Shown: positions 12,536-26,180, counted from the first letter of the stretch. The stretch: 64,000 nucleotides of DNA from Himantopus leucocephalus (GCA_003993805.1 RSEF01000004.1:17322769-17386768), one strand, 5' to 3'. Translations and numbers: made by a program. Notes: generated by a model from the letters alone, not told the origin.

Positions 12536-15500
12536 ATGGATGGTTTTGTGAAGGAGGTCTGGACTGGATTCAGACTCTTTGTTTAGCCAGGCCAACGTGG
12601 CATCAACTGCTGCCTGAGCAAACAATCTGCTTAATATGCCCCCAGAGGAAAGGGCTGAAATGTCCGTAAGGCTCACCCCAGCATTTTACCGAAACGTTTA
12701 TTGCCGGTCGTTATAAATCTGCTGGTTGTGCTGCTGGGCAGGCTGTAGCAGGTGGTCAGTGTGGTCCCGAACAACCAGCAGCACCATGCAACAGCAAGAT
12801 CTTCAAAATCACACTCCCCCCTGACCTGGATGCCTCTCCCGGACCACCACCACCCCGACCGCAGGATTGGTACCCCAGCTCCGCATCCACCCAGAGCCAC
12901 GGACAGGTGGTGGGACAGGCAGGGACGCAGCCATGGATGGAGACAGCCCATGGACCAGTGGCGCTTTGCATCTCTGCAGAGTCAAGGTTTAAACCTAAAC
13001 AAAAAACTGGGTCTCATTCACCAGCTCTGAACACCAAGGAGGTCACGCTGCCCGGGCCTTCCTCCTTAATTTTAGGGGCTAGCAACAGTCTGTGGATTTT
13101 TTTTTGCTCCAGTGCCAACTGAGGTTTTCACATTGAGCCCCACAAAGGTACATTGCTGCTTTCCAGACCGTGACTTACAGGAGATGCACATGGGAAGCAC
13201 TGAGCCCACAGCACCTTTAGGATTTGACCCATTTGCCTGAAGTTCCCGCAGACGTGGAGGTGGGTGGCCCCGGGTCCCCCCCCGACAGCCAGCTACACAT
13301 CCCAGGGTGCGTGTCCAACACGACTCCTCGGCTGCGTCCACAAATACACCCTGAGCTTCGCCGAAACACCAGAACCATGAAATCCACATTGTCGAGGCTG
13401 CTATTGATTTCAGTGGGCATCTCCAATGCTTTGAAAGCTAGAAAATAAGGAACAGCCAGAATATAACATACATGGCCAGAATCTAACACACTTTCTGGTC
13501 AATACACCTGCATTTAGGCTCAGTTGTACAAAATTCAGGACTGTATAAGTGTCTGACAGCTATCGTGGTCACTGAGACACCCTGAAGAAACCAGCTGGGA
13601 AACTCGCTGCCTCTGTTTCAAAGTTGGCTTATTGATTTAAAAGGAAAAAGGAAGAAGCATTAAAAGAAACCTCAGCAGTAAAACCCCCGCCTCGTTCAGC
13701 CTGGCTCTTTCACCAGCGCTGCAAACGGGGGAGCAAAGGACGGTGATACAAAGCCGCAGCGCTGCTGGAGCCCTGCCCGTCCCCAAAACCACCTCACCCA
13801 TCCCTTCCCTCCCCCACGGCTCCTGCTGCCGCTCGCCTCCCAGCCAGTGGTAACCTTGGCTCGAAGGCTGAAGCCCCAAACGAGGGGGCGGGTGAAAAAC
13901 CGTATTGGCAGAGAAGGTCCAAACACAAGGGATGGGTTCAAGCAGTTACAGAGATCTCACCCGGCTTGGGCGCACCTTCGTTGCGGAGCTGACGGCACGC
14001 GGTGCTCGCCGGCACGCACCTCCCCGGCGCATCTGCGGGGATTTCCCAGGCACCTGCGGCAATTTGGGGAGGGCAGCGTGGGTTGTAGCGTGTGCTTGCC
14101 ACAGCATGGGGACAGGACACCGGGCTGCGATGGATTTTCGGGCTGCCCCAGCAAAGGCAGAGCAAATCTTCTCGTACTGAGGATCGGAGCGAGCCCTGCT
14201 CTGCAGTCAGAGCCCTCGGGTCCAGAGAACCAGGAAAAGAAAAAATTAACAGGCTTATCAAAGACTAATTAGGGACAATCCTAGCTCCTCTACAGTCAAT
14301 AAAGTTTTGCTATTAACTATTATCAGGGCTAGATTTTACCCAAGGAGATTTCCTGTTAAAAACCAGCTTAATTAAAGCAGGTAGAAAGCCCTTGTAGGTC
14401 TCCCCGCTCCCACACCAGCGAGCCAGGTTACAAACACACCGCACTACAGACCTGAAACGGGGATCAAGGGGAGATGAAAGGGACAGAGAGAGCCCAGGGG
14501 CTCAGCGTACACACGGGAGCAGGGAGATGACTCCCTCATGCAGCGCAAGCAAGCCCGGCATCACCCCTAACCCATACACACCCCAGCCCATTCCCTTCTG
14601 CTCCACCCAAGCATCCCCCACCCATAAAAGCCCTCCCAGCTCCCGTCCTCGCCCTCCGCCAGCCCTTAACCACCTGGCTTCCCCCAGCAGCCCTTCATTT
14701 CTTTAATTGATTTTTCTTCCTGTGGATATTTTAAGCGCCTGCTGTACCCAGATTGTTTGCTCTCTGGTGGGAGCAGGCAGCTCTGCTCTTATCTGTCGGG
14801 GTAGACACAAGCCGTAAGCCAGCAGGGTATAGGCCAGCTCTCTTCAAGCTGGGAAATAGCTTTATGTAGCGGGAATAAGAGAGCCAAATTCAAGAAAGCT
14901 CCTTTTATCCTTGCCCTGCCACAGACTGGGGGGTTTGGACGCGCCGAGAGCTCTGCTTGCGCCGCGGTTCCCCGGCTGGCAGCAGCCCTGGGGGTTCGGG
15001 CTTGTGCGGTGTGCGGCTCGCCCCGGGTGCTCAGCGCGTTGAGTGATCCTCTCCCTCCAGACCAGATAAAACCGCGCTCTGCCTCCAGCCTGGGAAAGTG
15101 CAAGCTCCCAAGGCTTGGATTGTCACGGGGGGGTTGCTGCAAAGCTCCCGTTGGGATGCTTGAATTCAGGATTTGGAGGACATATTTTGCATTAATCAAA
15201 TAAATGCATCATGTGAGGCTTTTTCCATTTAAATGTCTGAAACGGATGCTAAGTAAATGATCAGTATGATGCGAGCAACATGGTCTGGGTCTAGAGGATA
15301 CGGGAAGCAGTGGAGAGACTCCCCGGCTGCGAGCAGTGCGCTCGGTCCGTGTGCCAAGCGACCCGCCGAGGACAGAGCCTCGATTAAGTGCCGATAAATC
15401 CAGGGATGTAGAAAAAGCAATTCTTCAAACTCGCTGCCCAGACCGAAGAGTAGGAAGGGAGCTCTTCTTTGCAAGACCGCAAAATCCTCTGTGCAACACG

Positions 15501-16346
15501 TGGTCATCTCTTACAAAGAGCCAGAAATAACTAATCCGGTTCTACCTTTTCACATAAACCAAGAGTTTTTCCGGTGCTGTTTGCTTTCCCCTCTTTGCTT
15601 TCGTAGAGGGACCTTTCCTGCACACTTTCCCGGTGCAATAAAGTTAAGCCGCTAGGACTTACGCTCCCGAATGGAATGAATAAGGGTAGCTTGAATTGGT
15701 AGCTGAGCTGCTTATTGCGTGAGCGGCAGCCAGAGACGGCGAGCAGAGGTGCGAGAGCCAGGCTTAGGGTGATGAAATTTGGGATAAGCATCCAGCAGGA
15801 CAGGAGCTCAGCTCATCCTGCCCTGCACTTGCTGCTTCTGCGAGGAAGAGTGGGACCGTGGCGAGAGCAGCATTTCTTGTAAGCGGTGTTGGGTCTTTCC
15901 AGGAAATACTCAGTTTCCTAAGCTGATCTGGGAGCTTGGAGAGACTTGAAAATACAAAATAATTGCTGGAAAGGAATCTGAAAATGATAGCTCCTTTTTC
16001 CGCGTGGCGTTACACTTCACTTCTCCTGATGGAGAGTTCAAGAGCCAGCTCTTTTTCCTCTTTTCAATTAACTCCTGTGACTACATGCATTTGAGAAACG
16101 CTTCCATTAGTCACAGTTGCTTTCCTACTCATCCCTCATGCCTTTCAGCTACAAGACCAGGCTAACTGGTACCCGTATAAAATAGATTTCATGATGACAA
16201 GTATTACCCTAAGTCCAGCTATGATCTGAACGTCGCTATGTCTGCATAGTGTTACCTCTTTCCGAGAAGTCACTATCAGTGCAAGTGCAGAAAATAATGA
16301 TTTGGGACAGATACCTAATGTCGTGGTTTCGGCCAAAACCTAAACC

Positions 16347-16372
16347 TTGAGGACACACCTAGGTGTCCTCAA
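16347..16372. repeat. 26-bp palindrome
   Basis: Arms TTGAGGACAC and GTGTCCTCAA flank ACCTAG. Outer words TGGTTT (16,324-16,329) and AAACCA (16,370-16,375) extend the dyad loosely. Confidence 0.85.
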
Positions 16373-16959
16373 ACCAGGGCACCTAATATCAAACAAATCC
16401 TCGTGCCGACTCCTCCATCACCAGTTGCCAGCGAAGAGCAACCAGGCCATGAACGAGCACCGTCAGCAAGATGATCCCTTCCAATTATCCGGAACTTAAA
16501 AGGTCTGACAGAGGGTATCGGCGCACTGGAAAACTCAAGTCTCCCCTAAAATAGCATCAGCCATCTCTGCACCCCTTCTGATCTCGAAACTGCCCTAGCC
16601 GTGGGCAGGCGGCTGCTCTCGGCACGAAGACCCAAGCAACTTTCCCATCAAGGCTTACATTTTAAAGGTAGAGGTTTCCATACTTGCTTCCTGGTGAAGA
16701 CCACGTTTTAGTGCAAAGCCTGTACGACGGGTAACAAATCCACCTTCTGTGGCCGCAGGGGCTACCTTTCCCCTTTCCCAGGCACGAAAAACTCATGGTG
16801 AAAGGGAATACTTACAACGGGCAGCTTACCAGCTGGAAAAAAGGGAGGAAAAGAACCGGGAACATCTGACGAGCCAGCTCCTGGCAAAAAACTGCCTGAG
16901 AAGCTCTGCTCCAATGAGTTATCGTCTGCCCTTGGTCTGAAAAGCGAACGACACGTTTT

Positions 16960-17480
16960 TTCCTTTCCCCAGCTCGCCGCCCACGTGCAGAAATGCCGGC
17001 GCGGAGACGAGCGGACAGAAGAAGGGTCCCCTTCCCAGGCGCGTGCCTGGGGTGCCGTGCCCGCGAGCCGCTCCAGATGCACGCTCCCCGGGGAAGCGAG
17101 CTGCCCAAAGTTGGCACTGTTTGCAAACAGGAGGCTGTGTTGGCTCCCCGCGTTGCGCAGGCTGTTCCCCTCCGCGCTTGTTGAGCTGGCACCTCCGCCG
17201 CGGTACTGGCGCTGCAGCCTCGTGGGCACGCTGCCACCCCGGCAGATGGGCGTCGTTGCGGATCTACAGGAGGAGCAGCGTGCACATCAATTGTCGGTGT
17301 ATTAGAGGGAGGATTTATGTTCAGGAACGTTAAAACAGCAGCTCACGCAGTGCCCGGACCCCTCCGGCGAAGGAGCCCAGCCACTGAACGCCCAGGCGGG
17401 AGGAACGCTGCGAAGGCACCGTCAGCGCCCCGTGCCACCGCGGGGCAGTCGGGGGGCATGGCGGGGACTGGGAGCTGACT
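16960..17480. promoter_or_regulatory. CpG-rich patch inside the proposed TMEM164 intron
   Basis: About 500 bp rises well above its surroundings in GC and CpG (GCGCGG, GACGAGCGG, CCGCCGCGG) and includes a CACGTG E-box near 16,983. It could be an intronic CpG island, an alternative promoter or an enhancer. No exon or donor was identified with confidence, and the open frames on both strands overlap each other without family resemblance. Confidence 0.3.
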
Positions 17481-18784
17481 GGGAGCGCTGGTATTACCAC
17501 GCATCTCCACGCTCCTGGCTCTCCGCTGGAGAAATCACTGCGTGAAGCCTTGTAAGCTCTTTCCCGAGAGCTCAGTCCTCCTCTGGAAGCAGCCACGGGC
17601 GCTCCCCCGGCTTCCACGCCGAGGGAATATGAGCATCCTTCTCTGCTCCAGCGGAGCTTTTCATAGATGGCTACAGCCCGTCCCGACGCGGTGCAGAACA
17701 CCTTCGGCGTTGGCCTCTTCAATGACTGCGGCTGTAGCAGCTGGATCTGAGGAATGACCTCAAAATAACAATAAGGACATGCTGTGAAGTTCCTATATGA
17801 AACAACAATAAAAAAAAAATAATCTTTATTGCTGTCACTAAAGGTACTAACAGCAGCACTTTGTTCTAGCCGAGTTTTAGGGCCAGGATTTTAAAGCGTG
17901 CCCAGGGGGATACGTGCCAGTAGCGCATGGCATCGCGGCTCTGCGAGGCTCCTCTGAAAATACCAGCCCCAAAATCTTAGGAACTGCACAGGGTTTTGTC
18001 TCCTTCTGCATTTTTTATGTCACTCTTGATTTGTACAATGGAAAAAAAAAAAATTGATTTCGGGTCTCTTTGTGTGAATGTATTGCTCCTGCAGATGTAG
18101 GACCATTGCATTCCAGCGAAAAGGGGTAAATAGATATTGAGCCTTCACAAACAAACAAAATTGGTCACCTAACCTTTCGAAGCGCCACTTGCCACCGCTC
18201 TCCACTCACGTTTAGTGCCCGTTTAAGTGTGTTGTTAGGTACCTGGCCATATCTACACAGCAAGAAAGGATCTGATGAGGTCCCTGTGCTTGCTGAGCTA
18301 CGCTAGCAGAATACCACCGGCAGGGAAGAGGAGCGCAGAGCCTTCGCTGAGCATTAGCACATCAGATGGAAACTCTTCCGAGTACCCCGGAGACGCGCTG
18401 TCCTTGCCAGAGCACTGCAAAGTCCGTGTGGCCACATCTTTGCTGCAGTTGCTTCCTTGCAAGCTAATTTTTGTCAGTGCGAGCAGCGCCGTAGCCCACT
18501 CTGCTCTCAGAGCAACACTCCGCTGCGGAGACGGCCCCCGGTCCACCAGCTTTATGTGCCATCGCTGCTGCCTAAGGATTTCTGCAAGCACTTTCTGCTT
18601 CTCTGTGTAATTTTGCTGGAGAAAGACGCCTGCCCATCTCCAGGGGACAGTGGCCAAATAGGTGGGAAGCCCCAAATTATTTGTAGCTGGTTTTTGTTTC
18701 CCAGACCATGTGCTCTGCTTTCAGTCACTGTGTTGTATCCCTTCTCCTTCAAGTGCTTTTTCACATTTTTGAATGAGAAGCTGT
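17481..18784. other. No gene seen; proposed TMEM164 intron
   Basis: Mixed GC DNA with an A run near 17,810 and another near 18,042. AATAAA-like words near 17,807 are isolated and no last exon was found beside them. Confidence 0.45.
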
Positions 18785-18985
18785 GAAGCACCTCAAGAAG
18801 GTTGCCCAGAGAAGCTGTGGCTGCCCCATCCCTGGAGGTGTTCAAGGCCAGGTTGGACGGGGCTTGGAGCAACCTGGGCTGGTGGGAGGTGTCCCTGCCC
18901 AGGGCAGGGGGGGTGGAATTCAATGATCTTCAAGGCCCCTTCCAACCCAAACCATTCTGTGATTCTGTGATTCTATGACTATCTC
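18785..18985 (+). mobile_element. CR1 3' end, sense, with octamer tail
   Basis: GTTGCCCAGAGAAGCTGTGG, GGTTGGACGGGGCTTGGAGC and GGGAGGTGTCCCTGCCCAGG appear in order, then CCTTCCAACCCAAACCATTC and a TGATTCTGTGATTCTATGAC tail. This is a standard 5'-truncated avian CR1 insertion. Confidence 0.93.
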
Positions 18986-19374
18986 CATTTATAAGCAAAT
19001 AAAACTGGGCTTGAGCCTGAATGTCCCTTGTTCGCTCAGCGGCGTGCATATGTGTGTATGGATGTAATACTGTTTTCCAGTGGGTTTTTTTTCCAGGCTG
19101 GTTTTGAGGTCTTGTGGTATACCAGGGACTTGTGGCCAGATCTTCAGCAGCTCAGTAGGGAGCTCAGCAAAAGGAAAGGGGCAGGGGCAGAGGCAGGTGG
19201 ATTTCACCTCTCTTTGCTTCTACACTTCAACTTTGCTTATGTCTTCAACTTCCAATTTTCATGCAGCGCTACCCCAGGGAATGGAGGGGCAGATGCAATC
19301 CAAAAGCCAGGACACCTCTTAAAGGTTACACATGACTCTTTTAGGAAAAAAAAAAAAATCTTTTTTCTTAGTGT

Positions 19375-19409
19375 CACGATAGCTTAGAGTGCAGCTCTAA
19401 GCTATCATG
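19375..19409. repeat. Short perfect hairpin
   Basis: Arms GATAGCTTAGAG (19,378-19,389) and CTCTAAGCTATC (19,395-19,406) are perfect complements around a TGCAG loop. Two or three further pairs form beyond one mismatch. Confidence 0.9.
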
Positions 19410-19719
19410 GAGCCGGCATTGTGGTCATCCATCAGCCAGGAATGCTCTGCAAAGGGAGCAAAGCAAATGAGAACAAGGAGCTGGAGTCTTGGGTTCAAGG
19501 TGGGTGTAATCAAGGACCTTCTGAAATCATGGTGCTTCTCTGGTAGCTAAATCAAAACATCCCTGGAGTGGTCCTATCGTGCCCCCAGAAAATGAACATG
19601 CCCTGGGGCTACACACTCTCAACACTGAAGACCCAATATTCCATGAGCCTAAGACAGTACAACCAGGAGATTTTCACATCTTCTAGGACACCATCAGCAC
19701 CTATTCTGTTAATACAATT

Positions 19720-19850
19720 GTAGAATCATAGAATTGTTAAGGTTGGAAGGGACCTTTANNNNNNNNNNGTGCTCCAGCCCTCTGATCATCTTTATGGCCC
19801 TCCTCTGGACTTCTTTAGGTTCTATGACTTGTCTGGATCTCCAGGTTTTT
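19720..19850 (-). mobile_element. CR1 fragment, antisense, with an internal assembly gap
   Basis: The left part (AGAATCATAGAATTGTTAAG, then GGTTGGAAGGGACCTTTA) is the 3' end of a CR1 in reverse. After ten Ns (19,759-19,768), GCTCCAGCCCTCTGATCATC and ATGGCCCTCCTCTGGAC belong several hundred bases further into the same type of element. Confidence 0.85.
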
Positions 19851-22800
19851 TTGATTCCAAAACATTCCAAACCTCTACAAAATATTGCACCTAAGAACTC
19901 CCTTCAGAAGTATTTTAATGACGTTATTTTTCAGTTAGTACACCGAGGCAGAGTACAGTCAGAACTTGTCGTGAAAGGCTTTTCTTCTACCAGTCTTAGC
20001 GCTGCCGAGACAGAAATATGCACACCACAAAGATCATCTTGTTTGATCAGAAGCAAACTAAAAAGACAAAAGAAGACAATTCAAAAGGCAGAGGGGGAAG
20101 AAAAGAACAAGTCACACAACTCTAACCATTCCAGATTAAACACCACACAAACTAGCACTTAAAATATCAATGGGAATGCTTACAGATGTCTGAGTAGAGT
20201 TGATTCTGGCAGAAGATGCTACAAGATGTTTCTGGCTGAGCTTGCTACAAGTAAAACCACTGCATCTCACATATGCAGCACAGATTTCATTTACCTTTCA
20301 AAGCAGCAGCTTGTCTGTCCCTGAGCCGCCTGTTTGATTTAGTATCGCATTGCAGCAGACTGGAAAGATATCCTTCTTTTCAAACATTCCAGCCATGATC
20401 ACTTAACCAGGTCATAAATTGATTGTTTTAGCATACTATTTCAAAATGAAAACTTCAAGAGGTTAGATTTTAATTTCTACTTGCAATACTCAGAGTAACA
20501 TGAAAAATTCATGGAAACTGGATTCATTCAAAACTGGAATGAATTTTAAAAAAGGAAAGAAAAAAAAAAAAGGAGAGAGAAACCGGCTTTGGTCAATCTG
20601 CATGCAAATAAAAGTTTTCACCCTTTCTTAGGTGTACCAAAGTACCCTCCAGAGCAGAAGAGATTAAAAGGTATATTTAAAAGGCTAAGATACAGTGGTA
20701 AGGTTAAGTGTATTTTACTGTACACGTGGCAACCATCCATTTTCCCCCACAATGGTAAAACATAAGGCAAAGAACATTCAAGCAGCTGGATAATTTAAAA
20801 GTTGTAGACAACTTTGTTAATGATCTCTAAAATTAATTTTTTAAGTTCAAAATAACCACCCTATCATTTATCAGCAAGTAATGGTTTAACAATTCTATCA
20901 TACAGCTTTGATTCAGCACTAGGTATGTTTAGATGTCAACTGTTTTTGTATAAGCTATCAATCCAGCACAGAACAGACATATCACTTAAAAGCCATCTGT
21001 TTGCCTTCTAACATGTAACTTTAAAAAAAAAAAACCCCACACACCATAACTGTGGTTTGACAAGTTCAGACTGCCAAATCTGGAAAGAGAACAGAGATCA
21101 AAAGATGTTACATTCTCATTGCTAAATAGCGGCAATTTGAATGTATTTAATACTTTAGCATAAAAATCACATCTGCCTTACTGCAGCTGTCAGACAGGTC
21201 CAGGGATTAATTAATGTGTCCTGTGGAATTGTTAATCTAGCATTAAGAATACTCATGATTCAAAGCAACTCTGCTGCAGAGCATTAAGTAAGACTACAGT
21301 AAAAGTTTCTGTGTTACATAAACCAGACCCAGGGAACAGAAGCAGCTGCCTGTCCCTCCTTCCAACCTCTCCGTTTCCCAGTTCTACCCCAGCATGAGAG
21401 AAGTGTAGCAAGTTGCACAATTTCCATCCTCTACACTCTAATGTCTCGTAAATTCCACATGTTCATTGGGCCATTCTAGATTAGCCTCCCCCTCCACAGG
21501 CTTAGTTTGTTTGCTCGACAAACCTGTACTCACCTTCTTCCCTTTTGCGGTCTTAGGTGAAAGATCTCTAGACTTCTCGTATTTTAAGATTAATTATTAA
21601 CATAAGACTCAGGTCTTTCTATGTGTGCAGTAGCATTACTTATCACATCTTAGGAATTAGTATTTCAGAGAAAAAGTGTCACTGAGGTTATTTTTCTTCC
21701 TTTTTCTCTAATCACTATCTGCACCAGCCCTTCACTAGTAGTGGGTTACTTCCTTCCCCGTTCTTAGCTTAGTGTTTTAGCAAAACCTGGCAATCAAAAA
21801 CTTATCTGGGGGTAAAAGAACAACACAGGCGGAATTAAAAAAAAAATTCAAAAGTCCAATTTTTAAGAAAAATTAATTTGCACTGAATTTAGATTAACTT
21901 ACATTTACATCTGTCAGTGAGAGCGTGGAAGCTTGCATGAGCTCACATTAAGATTCTCATGTGCAGTCATATACATTCACTTTTGTTACTTTTTCCCCAA
22001 GCACGATGTTTCGTATCAGTTTCCTATGGAAGCAAAACCATCATAGAAAAGTCCTGCTCTACTCAGCCTCAAGTCACCAGTACCTTTTTTTTGTCACAGT
22101 TCACAATTCCTGAATTTGTAGGATTTTACAACAGAAATTTGTAATATTTAAAAACAGCAGGATAATAAGTATCTAATAGCTTTATTCTTACAGGTAATTT
22201 TTGCCAAAGAAACAGAAACAGTAACACAATCCGTAAAAAGCTAAGGCTTATAACATCATATTCCTGATAATTTAAGCTGGCATTTCACTAACTACCAAAG
22301 TAAATATAAACAGTTACATTCACTTGACACTAATTACTTGGCAATCTGAATAAATGTAAACCTTTACCATATCTATCTAAAGCCCTAAGGAAGTGTCAGA
22401 AGAAACATGAGTCCCATTACACTCTTCGCAGGTTTCAAATTCATCCCACAGAACTTGTTCTCGGTGAACATCAACGCAGTTCAAATTGCTACAGTGAATG
22501 TGGCTGATGTACAACCACTGCAGTAAAACTCATCATCTGTGACCAGCAGTGTAAACATTTACAGCAGTGTGAGGGAGACAACAAAGAAGAGGGTTTTTTA
22601 GAATGTAAATCACTAGATGAAAGTCATCCCAGTCCCTGGAAATTATAAGGTGTCCAATATGGTTACTGCTGCCATTTGATTTAGTCCACCACTCCACTGA
22701 AGTTCCTAAAGGCGTCAGGCAGCTATTCCTGAAACATCAGTTTAAGCTGCTGCATGGAATGCTGTGTGAAACTGCTAAATAGATTAAAAAATCCATCCTA

Positions 22801-23383
22801 AAAATATATTGCAGCCAACAGGGATACATTACAACAGCAGATAGTACACTGAAACAATTATTAATATCTCCATTCTCAAAAAAAAAAGGAATAAAAGGGG
22901 AAAAAAAAAAAGAAACGGGAGGAAAAAAGAAAAAAGGCCTGTCTCTCCATAACATGTTGCTCAAACTACGTATGTCACTTTGATTGATATTTGCTTTAAA
23001 TCTATGATGATCTCATCAAAACAGACCAATATCCGATTACCTGATTATTCATCTGATGGCCTTTAGATAATAACCCTCAGTGTAAATATTAGGGGTAAGA
23101 GAAACTTAACCTTTTTCATCTAGAATTTCCAATCATGCAATTCCTACTTCTTTTTCAGGAGTAAGACTACTTCTCATCAACTCCCCACTTCTCTCCTAAG
23201 AATACAGAAAACAAAAGAGAGAATTACCAAAGTATGTATTCTATCCTCAAGCACAGCAGGTATTTCCAAATTCTAGCAATTTCAAAACAAAGGCTTAACC
23301 TAGAGCTTTAAACTCCAGTTCCTCAACTAGAACGTTCATTGGTAGCATGACATATTACCGTGATCCCTATCACCTCGACTAAA

Positions 23384-23662
23384 GCATGCACGTTTTCAGC
23401 TCAAGGTAAAGTCCGTACTGGCTAAATCTTGTCTAAGTCAAAGTGGCTGAACTGTAATCTCTTCAAACAAAGAAAACTGTGATTCACAGCCTTAAGACAC
23501 ATTTGCTATTCTTTTTATATTAANCAGCATGCACGTTTTCAGCTCAAGGTAAAGTGCATACTGGCTAAATCTTGTCTCAGTCAAAGTGGCTGAACTGTAA
23601 TCTTCAAACAAAGAAAACTGATTCACAGCCTTAAGACACATTTGCTATTCTTTTTATATTAA
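23384..23662. repeat. Near-identical tandem copies joined by a single N
   Basis: The copy at 23,384-23,523 is followed by N (23,524) and a second copy at 23,527-23,662. They differ by a few substitutions and small indels (CTCTTC against CTTC, CTGTGATTC against CTGATTC). This is the pattern left when two overlapping contig ends or haplotypes are joined without merging. Confidence 0.9.
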
Positions 23663-26180
23663 ATTAAAAATCACTATTATTTCTGAGTAAGAACCCTTGC
23701 CTTGCCTCATGCTAATATTTCTTAATTTCTCAACTATATGCTGGGATTTACTAAAAATAAGCACAATGGTGAAACAAACTATATACAGTGTTAAAATTAT
23801 CACAGAAAAGCTTTTCCTCAGCTCAATAAATAATTATGACATTAATTACGGTATCAGTTAAAGCCTCTAAACTTCAGCTGACAGTGTTTTTTAAACACAA
23901 CAAAATCATTGCTTAAAAGTAAATTGTAACAATTAAGAAAAAATTGACGGTTATTGGAACCAAGGGCAGATTAAACTATGCAAGCAAGCCATGGGTTTTT
24001 TGAAAGCCAAATTAACAGTTCTGGAGCATCCCAGACCCAGTATAAAGGAGCTGCTGATCTATCTCGTGACATGTCACTTCGTATCTCTGCCCCTTGAGCT
24101 GCTACCATCCTTCCAGCAGTAAAATGCACTCTGTTGCGAGAAATGAGGCTTACCACCATGAAATACTACTGCTTTAATTGTTCTTCATCTGCCCTTTTTC
24201 ACCATAGACCGTGATGAATTTCCTCTCTAGCAATCAGCCTTAAGAGCTAATTTGCAGTTGTAAAAAAAAAAAGAAAAAAAAAATACTTTTTTTATGCAGA
24301 TCTAAAAATCGAGCTGCATACTTCATAACCCGGTATGTTTGTGAGCTGCGATTGCGCACATCTTCCACTTAAGTGATGAATTTTATGTCTACCAGACAGC
24401 GTTTCAGAGCACTGAAAGGATTGTTGACCTTGCTACAGCAATTGCACGCACCTCCTAAATGTACTGATGTGGGAATAAATCATACTATACTCCAAATATA
24501 TAGCCTTGTTTTTCTCAGAATTTTTTTTACAATCCTTAACATATCAAATTCTACTAAATTTCAGTTTTATCATATCTCCTGTAACTGAGTCCTGTCTTCT
24601 GAGGTGCTTTAAAAATTCCAAGTTCTGCAGGTAGCAGGACCAGGTTTTGGAATGCAGGAGGTGTATACAAAAATTATGTAGATAAGGGAAATATGCACAC
24701 ATATAAAAAGGAAGATTTAGACACTTCCATTTACAGACTTACATTTTGAAAAATGTATACATATTCACAGGAAATTTTGCCTTCGCTTTGCCTTCGATTT
24801 GGTATCTTGCCCAACAATCTTAATACATTAAGCAGTGAACGAAACTATTGAAAAACATCTTCAATTTAGAATACTGCTACCTCTCAAAAACTGAATAAGC
24901 CATTAAACTTTTACTTCCAGGCTGTTGCTTATTATTGAGTGTAATTTTTTTTATAAAAATTTACTGAATTTCTGTAATCAAAGGTTCTTCAAACTCACTC
25001 CCAAATAACAGGATATGAATAACCCTTTGATTTTAATTCAAGGTTTTGAAGAGACAGAATATAGACAACCATACACAATTTAACTGGATTCTTCCAAATA
25101 TTACAAAGCATTTACGAGCAGTGTATGCGCATTAAATCCAGATTCGCACTTGAAAAATCACATTTGACCACATAATCAGAATTTTTCCAAGGTTTAAAAA
25201 AAAAAAAAAAAGAGGAGGGGAGAGCGAGGGAGATAATTAATTAGTTATATGTTCCCAAATGACGCAGAATTCAGTCATGCTATGTTTATTATGTAAGTTC
25301 TGAAAACAGCCCATTGTTTCCAAAAACACAGTAGCCTCTTTTGCAAAGGACAGAAAGGATCCAGGTCTCTAAAGAAGCTAAAACTGGAAATAATGAACAC
25401 AGGATTTATTATTTACTGAACTGCAGATGCACTTAGCCCTGTTTTCAGTTATTCAAACATCAGATTGAGATCAAAACTGGACTCCCCTATACTTCTTTCC
25501 CTTGCCTTTTTTCCACCTATCACTTCCCCTTTAGTTTACTTCTCTCTGCCAAAAAAGATCACTGTTTGAAGTAATCATCCAGCAATACAGGTGTTTCCTA
25601 CAAAAACATTTTATTTCAGACAAATGTCAGTCCTTAACTGTCTTAAGTACAATAATTCAGTGTAGAATTGGAAGAGAATTATGACAACTTACCAGCTGAG
25701 AGTTTACCACTGAGAAATGATTCTGTAGGAAGAACACTTGCAAATATCTTCTCAAAACAAAACAAAAAAAAAAATACTCAAAAGGACTGATGTCTTGAAA
25801 ATACAACACTTGGTCCCCTAAACACATGCTGAATATTTTCCTGCTATGCAAAGGAGAATAGGTTTGCAACACCCCAGTGGAATTAATGTTCCCCTTTTAG
25901 GATACCTTTTTATGCCAGGTTTACAGCAGTACCATCGGTCCAATCACATCCTCAGTCGTAAAAAGAGTGTTGAGGGTTTTTTTTGTATAGAGGTATTCAA
26001 ATAATTTTCAGTAAGACCACGCTTTATATAAAGAAAGAGCTTAGCATGAATTCCTTCATAGACTCCCCTCCTTGCTGCACCACACACTAAATAAATATTG
26101 TACTGCACAAAAACATCCCCATCCCCAGCGGAGAGCTGTCAAAGAAACCACAGAAGTTTCCATTTCACCTTTGGTCTTAT

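Larger units (their letters stand above)
8853..16320. other. No gene seen; GC-rich proposed intron
   Basis: About 7.5 kb of GC-rich, repeat-poor DNA with two poly-A runs, one 36-bp duplication and a CpG-rich spot at about 13,850-14,060. Open frames overlap on both strands and show no family resemblance. Confidence 0.5.
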
